A stretch of DNA of 7,508 bases, taken from contig CAKVCG010000082.1 of NCBI GenBank assembly GCA_934725525.1, positions 1 through 7,508 on the forward strand. The letters are read 5' to 3'. How positions within the stretch are numbered: the first letter of the stretch is position 1; every line of letters starts with the position of its first letter. Origin of the DNA: an uncultured Brachyspira sp. Its GTDB lineage: Bacteria; Spirochaetota; Brachyspiria; Brachyspirales; Brachyspiraceae. Below the pieces are notes generated by a model. The model worked only from the letters and a program-made list of their open reading frames with translations. It was not told the origin of the DNA and did not search any database. A program made the position numbers and the translations under genes. Below are positions 1-5,766 of the stretch, piece by piece.

Positions 1-253
1 CTTTATAAAATCCGCCGTATTCTGGAAAAAGATTTGCAAGCAAAATATTATTTCTATCGTAAATTTTTAATACTCTGATTTCGTTTTTTTTAAGTTCGTC
101 TTTTGAAAAAGGTTTGTTAATATATTCTTTTGAGAATTTGTATAAATCGTAAATTTTCGGAGCAAATATTAAACCCGCCGCAAAAAAACCGATTAATAAA
201 AGGCATATTATATACAGAAATATTTTTTTGATTAATTTTTTTATATTTTTCAT
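1..253 (-). CDS. Membrane-anchored penicillin-binding/transglycosylase-like protein, N-terminal part (runs off window)
   Basis: The frame begins at ATG 253-251 and stays open for 84 codons to the window edge. It has a lysine-rich N-terminus (MKNIKKLIKK), one hydrophobic segment at about residues 11-31 that would act as a signal anchor, and then an extracytoplasmic stretch. Residues 61-84 (RVLKIYDRNNILLANLFPEY, then GGFYK) resemble the start of class A penicillin-binding proteins of the PBP1C kind, where a 'DRxGxLL' strand and an aromatic 'GxWR/GxFY' motif precede the glycosyltransferase domain. That family polymerises peptidoglycan at the outer face of the inner membrane. The catalytic domains lie outside the window, so the assignment rests on the short N-terminal pattern; another signal-anchored envelope protein is possible. 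No strong Shine-Dalgarno precedes the start. It is divergent from the plus-strand operon and probably unrelated in function. Confidence 0.6.
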   Translation of the reverse strand, partial: MKNIKKLIKKIFLYIICLLLIGFFAAGLIFAPKIYDLYKFSKEYINKPFSKDELKKNEIRVLKIYDRNNILLANLFPEYGGFYK

Positions 254-287
254 TATTATATTTTTTAGTTAATAAAGTAATTAAAAT

Positions 288-315
288 ATTTTATTCTAAA
301 AATCTAAATAGTCAA
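288..315 (-). promoter_or_regulatory. Candidate promoter of the minus-strand envelope gene
   Basis: Read on the minus strand, TTGACT (315-310) and TAAAAT (293-288) are separated by 16 bp, each one mismatch from the sigma-70 consensus. Transcription would begin near 281, giving a leader of about 28 nt before the ATG at 253. An alternative TATAAT at 320-315 has no acceptable -35 partner. Confidence 0.5.
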
Positions 316-450
316 TTATATCATAACATTGAATCGACCGTTCCTTCCCGCTATCTGCAATAGGAATTTTTTTATCTATATCACATCTAAATCAAATAGA
401 ATTCGTATTATATATTACATAAAAAAATAAAAAAAAATTTAAATAAACGC

Positions 451-479
451 TTGACAAATAATAAAAAATGTATCATACT
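451..479 (+). promoter_or_regulatory. Sigma-70-type promoter of the transport/CoA-transferase/BKACE operon
   Basis: A perfect TTGACA at 451-456 is followed after 17 bp by CATACT at 474-479. A TATCAT at 471-476 is also present, but its 14-bp spacing is too short. An A-rich tract (419-447) upstream may serve as an UP element. Transcription would start near 486, leaving a leader of about 80 nt that holds an inverted repeat. The marR promoter at 5691-5719 has the same -35 box, the same 17-bp spacing and a similar -10 (TATACT), and both are followed by ATTT. Confidence 0.7.
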
Positions 480-489
480 ATTTCGTATA

Positions 490-528
490 TAATTCATTTC
501 GATTTAGTAATTATTTCGTTATGAATTA
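490..528. promoter_or_regulatory. Inverted repeat in operon leader, candidate MarR operator
   Basis: The arms are TAATTCATTTCGA (490-502) and, on the opposite strand, TAATTCATAACGA (528-516). They match at 11 of 13 positions around a 13-bp centre, reading TAATTCAT-N2-CGA. The repeat starts just after the expected transcription start, where a bound repressor would block initiation or clearance. The 10-mer TTAATTCATA of the right arm recurs in the marR leader at 5733-5742. In RNA the arms could also form a weak 8-bp hairpin. The site is predicted from sequence alone. Confidence 0.45.
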
Positions 529-564
529 ATATTATATTAAATTTAATTTATTGATATTAAGAAT

Positions 565-1248
565 ATGAAAGTAAAAAATAAGAAAAATCTTACAATACGA
601 ATTATACTTTTAATTATAAGTATTATGATTAACGGCTTTTCCGTATCCGTATATGTAAAAACTAATTGGGGAGTCTCCACCAACTCGTCTATTCCTTTCG
701 TAATAAGTTCGATTGTTCCCGCATTGTCTCTTGGAATGACAACGATAATGTTTCAAATCTTGCTTTTAATTATATTGGTTTTATCATGCGGATTCAAAAA
801 AGAGTATTTAATTTCTTTCGTATTAGGATGTTTCTTTGGAAGCGTAATAGATATTTGGGATTTCTTATTGACTAAAATTCATATTGAAGCGTTGCATCCG
901 ATAATTTTATATATTATAGCGTTTTTCACTTTGGCGTTTGGAATCGCTTTGACTCTTGCAACGGAACTTCCGACTTTGCCTTACGATTATTTTACAAAAG
1001 ATATTGCTGCGAAAACGGGAAAAACTATAGGATTTATTAAAACGGCTTCGGATATTGCTTATGTAGTTATTTCTATTATTTTATCTTATTTAATAACGGG
1101 CAAAATATATGGAGTAGGAATAGGAACTATTATTTCTATGTTATTTACGGGAATATTCGTCCACCTATTTCATAAATTTATAAAAAAATATTTAAAATTA
1201 AACAATCAGGAGGCATATCTTGGAAAAACAAATTTTTCAAATGGATAA
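565..1248 (+). CDS. YczE/YitT-type integral membrane protein
   Basis: This is a 227-residue polytopic membrane protein with a basic N-terminus (MKVKNKKNL) and about six hydrophobic segments, at roughly 11-31, 43-57, 59-77, 82-104, 112-133 and 164-205 (the last probably two helices). It resembles the YczE/YyaS/YitT group: an N-terminal 'NWGVS' after the first helix (where the family usually has G and an aromatic), 'PYDYF' near 139-143, 'GFIKTASDIAYVV' near 156-168 and 'GVGIGTIISMLFTG' near 183-196. The biochemical role of the family is not established. As the first gene of the operon, its 3' end overlaps the SLC13 permease by 29 nt, so the two are probably translated in a coupled way; it may be an accessory membrane partner or a second route for the same compound. 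The start ATG has only a weak upstream purine run (TTAAGAAT). I am confident of the family and not of a function. Confidence 0.75.
   Translation: MKVKNKKNLTIRIILLIISIMINGFSVSVYVKTNWGVSTNSSIPFVISSIVPALSLGMTTIMFQILLLIILVLSCGFKKEYLISFVLGCFFGSVIDIWDFLLTKIHIEALHPIILYIIAFFTLAFGIALTLATELPTLPYDYFTKDIAAKTGKTIGFIKTASDIAYVVISIILSYLITGKIYGVGIGTIISMLFTGIFVHLFHKFIKKYLKLNNQEAYLGKTNFSNG
1208..1213 (+). promoter_or_regulatory. Ribosome binding site that selects a TTG start for the SLC13 permease
   Basis: AGGAGG lies inside the end of the YczE-type gene, 6 nt before TTG at 1220-1222. The first in-frame ATG (1241) is 27 nt from the motif, too far for normal initiation. The site therefore favours the TTG start and a 29-nt overlap with the gene upstream. 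Confidence 0.8.
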
Positions 1249-2692
1249 AAAGCAGTTAATTAAAATCATATTCTGCTTTTTATTTATAGCTGCGTTTTGG
1301 TTTATCCCGCCTATAGGCGAGATTACCGTTATTGGAGTAAGGACGATTGGAGTATTTATAGGAACTATTTTACTTCTATCAATCGTGGATACGCTTTGGC
1401 CCGTATTCTTATCGTTTATCCTGCTTAATTTATCTGGCGTTATGAATTTAAATCAGATTTTAGCGGGTTCGGTAGGAAATTGGATTATCACATTTGTCGT
1501 ATTGAGTTTCGTTTTGACTTTTGCGCTTAATAAGTCGGGTTTTACGACAAGGCTTACAGTTTGGTATATGAGCCGTAAATTCGTAAGCAAGAGTCCTTGG
1601 ACATTTGTATTCGCTTATTGGGGAATTTCTATGATTGTGGGAATGTTTATGGACCAAGTTCCCGCAACGGCGTTTTTCCTTTCGTTTAGCGGAAAGATTC
1701 TTAAAGAGTTAGGATACGAACCTAAAGATAAATTCTCCAACATGCTTACAATGGGTTCTGTATTTTCCGTAAATATCGGAGGAGCCGCGACTCCAATATC
1801 GCATTCGCTTGCAATTTTGGGTATGGGAATATACGAAAAAGCTACGGGAAACCCTATTAGCATGTTTACTTATCTCGCTTTCGGAATTCCAGCAGCGATA
1901 ATAATGTTTATTTTACTTTGCATAGTAATGCGTTTTATTATGCATCCCAATACATCCAAATTTGAAAGTTTCGATATTCAAAAAGCCGTTGGCGGACTTA
2001 AGCCTATGGACTTAAAAGAAAAAACAACGGTAGCCATTTTCTTCGGAACGGTTCTTCTTTGGATTTTGCCCGGTATTTTAGGGCTTATTCTTACCATCCC
2101 CCATCCACTTCTTACATTCTTAAATAAATTTTCTATCACTTTCTGGGCGCTTCTTGCCGTAGTCGTTTTGGCGGTTCTGCGTATCAATGACGAGCCTGTC
2201 GTTAATTTAAGAGAAACTTTGGAATCTGGATTTCCTTGGGGAGTTATTTATTTTATTTCGATAGGAGTTCTTCTTGGAAGCGCCGTATCGAACGAAAAAG
2301 TCGGACTTACGGAATTTATAACGACAAATTTAACTCCAATGGTCGAGGGAATATCGCCTCTTGTCATTGTAATTATATTTGCGTTAGTAACGACAATAAT
2401 GACAAATTTCTCGTCAAATGTAACGACTATTACGGTTATGACCACTATTGCCACCGCTCTCGCTTTAAGCACAAATACCGTTCACCCTGTCGCCATCGCT
2501 CTTACTACCACAATGTGCGGTTCTTTGGCTTATGTTTTGCCTTCGTCTTTCGCGCCTATAGCGATGCTTCATACGGATGAAAATTCCGACAGCGGAACGG
2601 TAATTCGTTACGGCTCTTTAATGGTAATAATCTCTTCGATTGTTGTAGCGTTAATAAGCTACAACATAGTCGCCGCATTAATGCCAATGTAA
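1220..2692 (+). CDS. SLC13/DASS-type sodium:anion (dicarboxylate) permease
   Basis: The product has 490 residues, a usual length for the divalent anion:sodium symporter family, and many hydrophobic helices across its length (about 11-12). Family-type signature regions are visible: 'MFMDQVPATAFFLSF' (142-156) in the first half, a hairpin-loop motif 'VNIGGAATPIS' (184-194), and its second-half counterpart 'TNFSSNVTTI' (395-404), which corresponds to the SNT-type sodium and carboxylate-binding loop. 'LPSSFAPIAML' (440-450) fits the conserved proline-rich stretch near the C-terminus. Such proteins import succinate, malate, citrate or related organic anions with Na+, some work as exchangers, and the specificity cannot be read here. 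The TTG start is chosen because AGGAGG lies 6 nt upstream; ATG 1241 would remove only seven residues. Placed before a CoA-transferase and a BKACE enzyme, it probably brings in the organic acid that they degrade. Confidence 0.85.
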   Translation: MEKQIFQMDKKQLIKIIFCFLFIAAFWFIPPIGEITVIGVRTIGVFIGTILLLSIVDTLWPVFLSFILLNLSGVMNLNQILAGSVGNWIITFVVLSFVLTFALNKSGFTTRLTVWYMSRKFVSKSPWTFVFAYWGISMIVGMFMDQVPATAFFLSFSGKILKELGYEPKDKFSNMLTMGSVFSVNIGGAATPISHSLAILGMGIYEKATGNPISMFTYLAFGIPAAIIMFILLCIVMRFIMHPNTSKFESFDIQKAVGGLKPMDLKEKTTVAIFFGTVLLWILPGILGLILTIPHPLLTFLNKFSITFWALLAVVVLAVLRINDEPVVNLRETLESGFPWGVIYFISIGVLLGSAVSNEKVGLTEFITTNLTPMVEGISPLVIVIIFALVTTIMTNFSSNVTTITVMTTIATALALSTNTVHPVAIALTTTMCGSLAYVLPSSFAPIAMLHTDENSDSGTVIRYGSLMVIISSIVVALISYNIVAALMPM

Positions 2693-2727
2693 ATAATTAA
2701 ATTATAAAAATTAAAGGATATAAACAA

Positions 2728-3384
2728 ATGGATAAAGTAATGTCAATAGAAAAAGCTATTGAACCAATAAAAGATGGCATGACTATCATGATTGGCGGAT
2801 TCGGAGGAATCGGCTCTCCTCATACTCTGATTGACGCTATTTGTAAAAAAGGCGTCAAAGACTTAACCGTTATATGCAATGACCCTGGAACTCCAAATTT
2901 TGGAAACGGCAGATTCATTCATGAGAAAAGAGTAAAAAAATTAATAGCCGCTTTTACGAGTTCAAATAGAGAATTTCAAGAACAGTATAAGAATAAAGAA
3001 ATAGAAGTTGAGCTAATTCCTATGGGAACTTTAGTTGAGGCTATTAGAGCTGGAGGTTACGGTTTGGGCGGAGTTCTTACAAAAACTGGACTCGGCACGC
3101 TCGTTGAAGAAGGAAAACAAAAGGTTGTCGTAAAAGGCGTTACATATCTTTTGCAAGAACCTTTAAAAGCGGATGTTTCTTTAATTTACGCCAACAGGGC
3201 GGACAGAATGGGAAATTTAGTCTATCACGGAACGGCTCGTTCTCATACTCCTTCTATGGCTACCGCCGCGGATTATGTGATTTGCGAGGCTGCCAATATA
3301 GTCGAAATTGGAGATATTCCTCCAAATTCTGTGCATACTCAAGCCGTATTTGTAAACGCTATAGTTCAAAAGGAGGAAAGATAA
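2728..3384 (+). CDS. Family I CoA-transferase subunit A (AtoD/ScoA-like)
   Basis: This 218-residue protein has the length of the alpha subunit of acetoacetate/acetate CoA-transferases. Residues 16-31 (DGMTIMIGGFGGIGSP) fit the subunit A signature of the family, D-G-x2-hydrophobic3-G-G-F-x3-G-x-P. Other typical features are 'CNDPGTPNFGNG' (50-61), 'ELIPMGTLVEAIRAGGYGLGG' with 'TGLGT' (about 95-123), and the C-terminal 'VVEADNIV'-like region, here 'VICEAANIVEIG' (184-195). Together with subunit B it would move CoA between an acyl-CoA and a free acid through a glutamyl-CoA thioester in the cytoplasm. AAAGGA lies 9 nt before ATG 2728; a second ATG at 2740 is in frame but further away. The gap from the permease is 35 nt with no terminator. 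The stop codon overlaps the start of subunit B by one base (TAATG). The acid partner is unknown; acetoacetate is the obvious candidate because it is the common BKACE product. Confidence 0.92.
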   Translation: MDKVMSIEKAIEPIKDGMTIMIGGFGGIGSPHTLIDAICKKGVKDLTVICNDPGTPNFGNGRFIHEKRVKKLIAAFTSSNREFQEQYKNKEIEVELIPMGTLVEAIRAGGYGLGGVLTKTGLGTLVEEGKQKVVVKGVTYLLQEPLKADVSLIYANRADRMGNLVYHGTARSHTPSMATAADYVICEAANIVEIGDIPPNSVHTQAVFVNAIVQKEER

Positions 3385-4118
3385 TGAAGATAGAAATGAA
3401 TAAAAAACAAATAATTAGATTTATAGCTATTCGAGTAGCGGACGAACTTGTCCCTGAAACATTAAATAATCTCGGAGTCGGCATTCCCACTATGGTTTCG
3501 CAATTCGTAGCGCCTGAAAAAAATATTTGGCTGCATGGAGAAAACGGCGTTATCAGTATAGGAAAAGCGGCTTTTGAAGTAATTGAGAGAACAAACGCTC
3601 AAGCTACCGACAAAACCGATGACGATGATTTGGTAGATTCAGAAGGCAATTCAAAGTCTTTAACTCCTGGAACATGTTTTTTTGATACTTCGACCTCTTT
3701 TGGAATAATTAGAGGCGGACATTTGCATACTACCGTTTTGGGAACTATGGAAGTGTCGGAAAATGGAGACATTGCAAACTATATGGTCCCATGCGGATTG
3801 CTTGCTGGAATGGGCGGAGGCATGGACCTTTGCGTTGGAGCGAAGCGAGTAATAATAGCGGCTACTCATACCAATAAAGGAAAACCTAAACTTTTGAAAC
3901 ATTGTAACCTTCCTTTGACCGCGGTTGTAGCTGCGGATATGGTCGTGACAGAAATGGGCGTTTTTGACATTAAAGACGGGCATTTTGTAGTTCGCGAATA
4001 TAACTCTAATTATACATTGGAAGAAATTCAGAAAAATACGGAAGCGCAACTCGTTATACCAAAAGATGTAAAGACGATGGACACTCGTTATTTTGAAGAA
4101 GCGATGAAAGAGTCTTAA
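3384..4118 (+). CDS. Family I CoA-transferase subunit B (AtoA/ScoB-like)
   Basis: This 244-residue protein is slightly longer than typical beta subunits. It carries the catalytic glutamate motif as LHGENGVIS (50-58), with Glu53 the predicted residue that forms the glutamyl-CoA intermediate. The family usually has S-E-N-G followed by a small residue, so Gly52 and Ser58 are departures. 'NLGVGIPTMV' (29-38), 'LTPGTCFFDTSTSFGIIRGGHLHTTVLGTMEVSENGDIANYMVP' (start near 93), 'GMGGGMDL' and 'GAKRVIIAATHT' are all standard landmarks. An acidic insertion (TDKTDDDDLVDSEGNSK, about 75-91) lengthens the loop before them. Start choice: the frame is open upstream to 3282, but ATG 3384 sits 7 nt after AGGAGG (3371-3376) and overlaps the subunit A stop as TAATG, the classic arrangement for coupled subunits made in equal amounts. 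The partner subunit A is directly upstream. Confidence 0.92.
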   Translation: MKIEMNKKQIIRFIAIRVADELVPETLNNLGVGIPTMVSQFVAPEKNIWLHGENGVISIGKAAFEVIERTNAQATDKTDDDDLVDSEGNSKSLTPGTCFFDTSTSFGIIRGGHLHTTVLGTMEVSENGDIANYMVPCGLLAGMGGGMDLCVGAKRVIIAATHTNKGKPKLLKHCNLPLTAVVAADMVVTEMGVFDIKDGHFVVREYNSNYTLEEIQKNTEAQLVIPKDVKTMDTRYFEEAMKES

Positions 4119-4133
4119 TAAAGGAGGTTATTT

Positions 4134-4646
4134 ATGTCAACATTATTTTTAATACTTGGGGTTATCCTCATTACATATTTGGCGATTCGCGGAATACCAA
4201 ATATTTTACTGCACGATTATCGCAGGCATATTTATTTTGGAACTGCGGGCATGGATGTTATCGAAGGAATGACAAAAACATACGCGTCCGCATTCGGTAA
4301 TTATGTCGTGAATAATTTTTTCGTATTTGTCTTGGGGGCTATATTCGGAAAAATAGTAGAATTATCTGGAGCTGCTAATTCCATAGCCGATTTTATAGTA
4401 GGTAAACTTGGAACAAAATGGGTTATTCCCGCTATCATTATCGCTGGCGGTCAAAAACAAGACGGCGAAAAGAAAAAACAGCCTCCTTTCCTTTTGGCTC
4501 TTATTCCTATGGCTATATTAATAGCGGCTTTAGGTCTATTAAAAGGAGTTCCTACTGCGGTTGGGCAAGCCGTAGGGATAGTAGCCGCACTTATATTTTA
4601 TATTCCTTATTGGAGATTATTTAATTGGGATGTTTCCAATATTTAA
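4134..4646 (+). pseudogene. Decayed GntP-type permease remnant (still an open 170-codon frame)
   Basis: The frame has a near-perfect ribosome binding site (AAGGAGG at 4121-4127, 6 nt before ATG) but encodes only 170 residues, against about 430-450 for GntP-family H+/organic-anion permeases. Residues 61-105 match the family hallmark region (FVLGAIFGKIVELSGAANSI, then the KLG stretch and AIIIAGG). Three lesions are visible. Residues 27-35 (HDYRRHIYF) are hydrophilic where the second helix should be, while the +1 frame of 4213-4238 reads TIIAGIFI, pointing to two compensating single-base indels near 4212 and in the T-run 4235-4238. After residue 105 the sequence jumps to 'QKQDGEKKKQPPFLLALIPM', which in the family lies about 100 residues later, so an in-frame internal deletion is likely. 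The frame then stops at about the middle of the family, losing the C-terminal half. Transport is unlikely; a shortened membrane protein with a new role cannot be excluded. Confidence 0.72.
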
Positions 4647-4697
4647 TAAAAAAATAATTAAAAAATTAAAAAAATAATTATAAAAAATAAAAATTAT
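4647..4697. repeat. 51-bp A/T-only spacer with a 14-bp direct repeat
   Basis: No G or C occurs between 4647 and 4697. TAAAAAAATAATTA is present twice, at 4647-4660 and 4667-4680, with a 20-bp period. It sits exactly between the truncated GntP frame and the ribosome binding site of the BKACE gene. Such simple sequence is prone to slippage and recombination, and may mark where the missing C-terminal half of the permease was removed. Confidence 0.8.
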
Positions 4698-4702
4698 GGA
4701 GG
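4698..4702 (+). promoter_or_regulatory. Ribosome binding site that sets the BKACE start at 4711
   Basis: GGAGG lies 8 nt before ATG 4711. An in-frame ATG at 4696 overlaps this very motif, so it cannot use it and has no site of its own. The protein therefore should begin MAQRKIIITV, as is usual for the family. Confidence 0.88.
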
Positions 4703-4710
4703 AAAACATA

Positions 4711-5586
4711 ATGGCACAAAGAAAAATTATAATCACAGTAGCTCAAACGGGAGCTTTTCATGGCAAAGAAGCGAATCCTAATATACCTCTTACGCCGAAA
4801 GAGATAGCGGATTCGGCTTACGATTGCTATAATGCGGGAGCGTCAATAATTCATATTCATGCTCGCGATAAAAACGGAATATCCACAAACGACCCTAAAG
4901 TATATAGCGAAATAGGTTCTGGAATAAAGGCTAAATGTAATGCGATTATCCAATATTCTACCGCTCCAGCCAATATACCTGGAACGAATGCGGAAGACGG
5001 CATGAAGTTGCTTTACGACCCCGATTTATTCAAACCAGAAATGTGTTCTTTAGACTGCTCTCTTATAGGAACAAGCTGGGGAGATAGAACATTTGTTTAC
5101 GAATGGTATCGTCCGTTTCTTATTAAGTATGCTAAAATGATGAAAGAAATGGGCATAAAACCAGAAATAGAATGTTTTAACCCCGAAACTATAGAAGATG
5201 TATTCAATATTTTAGAACCTGAAGGTGTATTGGATAATCCCGTATCTCTATCTTTCGTTATGGGTATGGACAGGATAAGTCAAGGTGCTATTTCATTTTC
5301 GGAAGAAAATTTAGATTTTATGATTAAGAAACTTCCAAAAGACCGTTTCGTTAACTTTAGCAGTATTTGTATTGGAGCAAAAAATCATGTTCCTGGAACG
5401 GTAATGACAATATTGAAAGGCGGCGGTGCTCGAGTTGGAATGGAAGATAATATTTTCTACGCTCCTGGTAGACTGCTTAAAAGCAATGCCGAAATGGTTG
5501 AAAGAGTCGTTCGTATTATCCATGAATTAGGTATGGAAGTCGCTACTCCAGATGAAGCTCGAGAAGTATTGCATCTTAAAAAATAA
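4711..5586 (+). CDS. BKACE-family beta-keto acid cleavage enzyme (DUF849, Kce-like)
   Basis: This 291-residue TIM-barrel-type protein belongs to the beta-keto acid cleavage enzyme family, whose founder Kce splits 3-keto-5-aminohexanoate in lysine fermentation. Family members use Zn2+ to condense a beta-keto acid with acetyl-CoA, giving acetoacetate and the CoA ester of the rest of the substrate. Visible landmarks are 'TVAQTGA' (9-15) at the first strand, 'NPNIPLTPKEIADSA' (22-36), the metal-binding 'HIHAR' (His48, His50), and 'GARVGMEDN' (239-247) with Arg241, Glu245 and Asp246 at the positions of the Kce Arg, Zn-binding Glu and catalytic Asp. All key residues are present, so it should be active. 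It is the last gene of the operon, after a 51-bp A/T-only spacer. The CoA-transferase upstream would process its products. Lysine-pathway neighbours are absent from the window, so the substrate may differ from that of Kce. Confidence 0.9.
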   Translation: MAQRKIIITVAQTGAFHGKEANPNIPLTPKEIADSAYDCYNAGASIIHIHARDKNGISTNDPKVYSEIGSGIKAKCNAIIQYSTAPANIPGTNAEDGMKLLYDPDLFKPEMCSLDCSLIGTSWGDRTFVYEWYRPFLIKYAKMMKEMGIKPEIECFNPETIEDVFNILEPEGVLDNPVSLSFVMGMDRISQGAISFSEENLDFMIKKLPKDRFVNFSSICIGAKNHVPGTVMTILKGGGARVGMEDNIFYAPGRLLKSNAEMVERVVRIIHELGMEVATPDEAREVLHLKK

Positions 5587-5606
5587 AAAATAAATTAAAG
5601 AGTATG

Positions 5607-5651
5607 AGTTTTGATAGGTTTAAGTTTACAAAATTTGAATCTATCAAAACT
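5607..5651 (+). terminator. Long hairpin ending the operon
   Basis: AGTTTTGATAG (5607-5617) pairs perfectly with CTATCAAAACT (5641-5651), and the pairing continues inward with three G-U wobbles almost to a 3-nt loop (ACA, 5628-5630), for a stem of about 21 bp. The sequence after it (ATTTTAATAA) is T-containing but not a clean T-run, so termination is likely but perhaps not complete. It separates the BKACE gene from the marR promoter. Confidence 0.7.
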
Positions 5652-5690
5652 ATTTTAATAAATATAACGATTAGATATTACCATATTATA

Positions 5691-5719
5691 TTGACAATAT
5701 TTTAAAATTTAATTATACT
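5691..5719 (+). promoter_or_regulatory. Promoter of the MarR-family gene
   Basis: TTGACA (5691-5696) and TATACT (5714-5719) are separated by 17 bp, a near-consensus sigma-70 promoter. Transcription would start near 5726, about 40 nt before the marR ATG. A candidate operator half-site lies at 5733-5742. Confidence 0.75.
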
Positions 5720-5732
5720 ATTTTAAATTGAT

Positions 5733-5742
5733 TTAATTCATA
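5733..5742. promoter_or_regulatory. Candidate MarR half-site in the marR leader
   Basis: TTAATTCATA is identical to the opposite strand of 520-529 in the leader of the permease/BKACE operon. It lies just downstream of the predicted marR start site, as in the operon. A second copy of TAATTCAT lies inside marR at 5811-5818. The motif is AT-rich and also occurs once in the BKACE gene (4847-4854), so chance cannot be excluded. Confidence 0.35.
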
Positions 5743-5766
5743 TAATAAGTGGTAGTATTTTTATAA

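Larger units (their letters stand above)
254..564. other. Divergent intergenic region with two promoters and an A-tract
   Basis: This 311-bp spacer has no supportable gene. It holds a minus-strand promoter (288-315), a plus-strand promoter (451-479) and a leader inverted repeat (490-528). A run made almost entirely of A with a few T lies at 419-447, directly upstream of the plus-strand -35 box, where UP elements that contact the RNA polymerase alpha subunit are found. Bases 331-360 form a small island with 16 G/C in 30 positions, in contrast to the near-pure A/T around it. An imperfect repeat of TTCGTAT followed by A/T and CAT occurs at 402-420 and 482-497, on either side of the plus-strand promoter. 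Confidence 0.7.

Noticed and set aside
1460..2580. Several open frames of 65-114 codons on both strands within the permease gene
   Set aside because: They are shadows of a gene with clear family motifs, lack ribosome binding sites, and have unnatural composition.
3282..3383. Upstream extension of the CoA-transferase subunit B frame to ATG 3282
   Set aside because: These 34 codons lie wholly inside subunit A in another frame, encode nothing family-like, and ATG 3384 has AGGAGG 7 nt upstream with a TAATG overlap.
3660..4049. 129-codon minus-strand frame inside CoA-transferase subunit B
   Set aside because: The plus-strand gene has full family signatures; the minus-strand product is rich in His, Ser and Arg with no recognisable domain.
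4624..4640. Small hairpin ATTGGGA/TTCCAAT at the end of the GntP remnant as a terminator
   Set aside because: It has only 7 bp with one wobble and is followed by A-rich rather than T-rich sequence, so it should not stop transcription toward the BKACE gene.
4696..4710. In-frame ATG at 4696 as the start of the BKACE gene
   Set aside because: It overlaps the GGAGG that serves ATG 4711 and has no ribosome binding site of its own; the family normally begins close to the first beta strand, as it does from 4711.
4711..5586. Assignment as the true lysine-fermentation enzyme Kce
   Set aside because: The residues fit the BKACE family, but none of the lysine-pathway neighbours are present in the window, so the specific substrate is not claimed.
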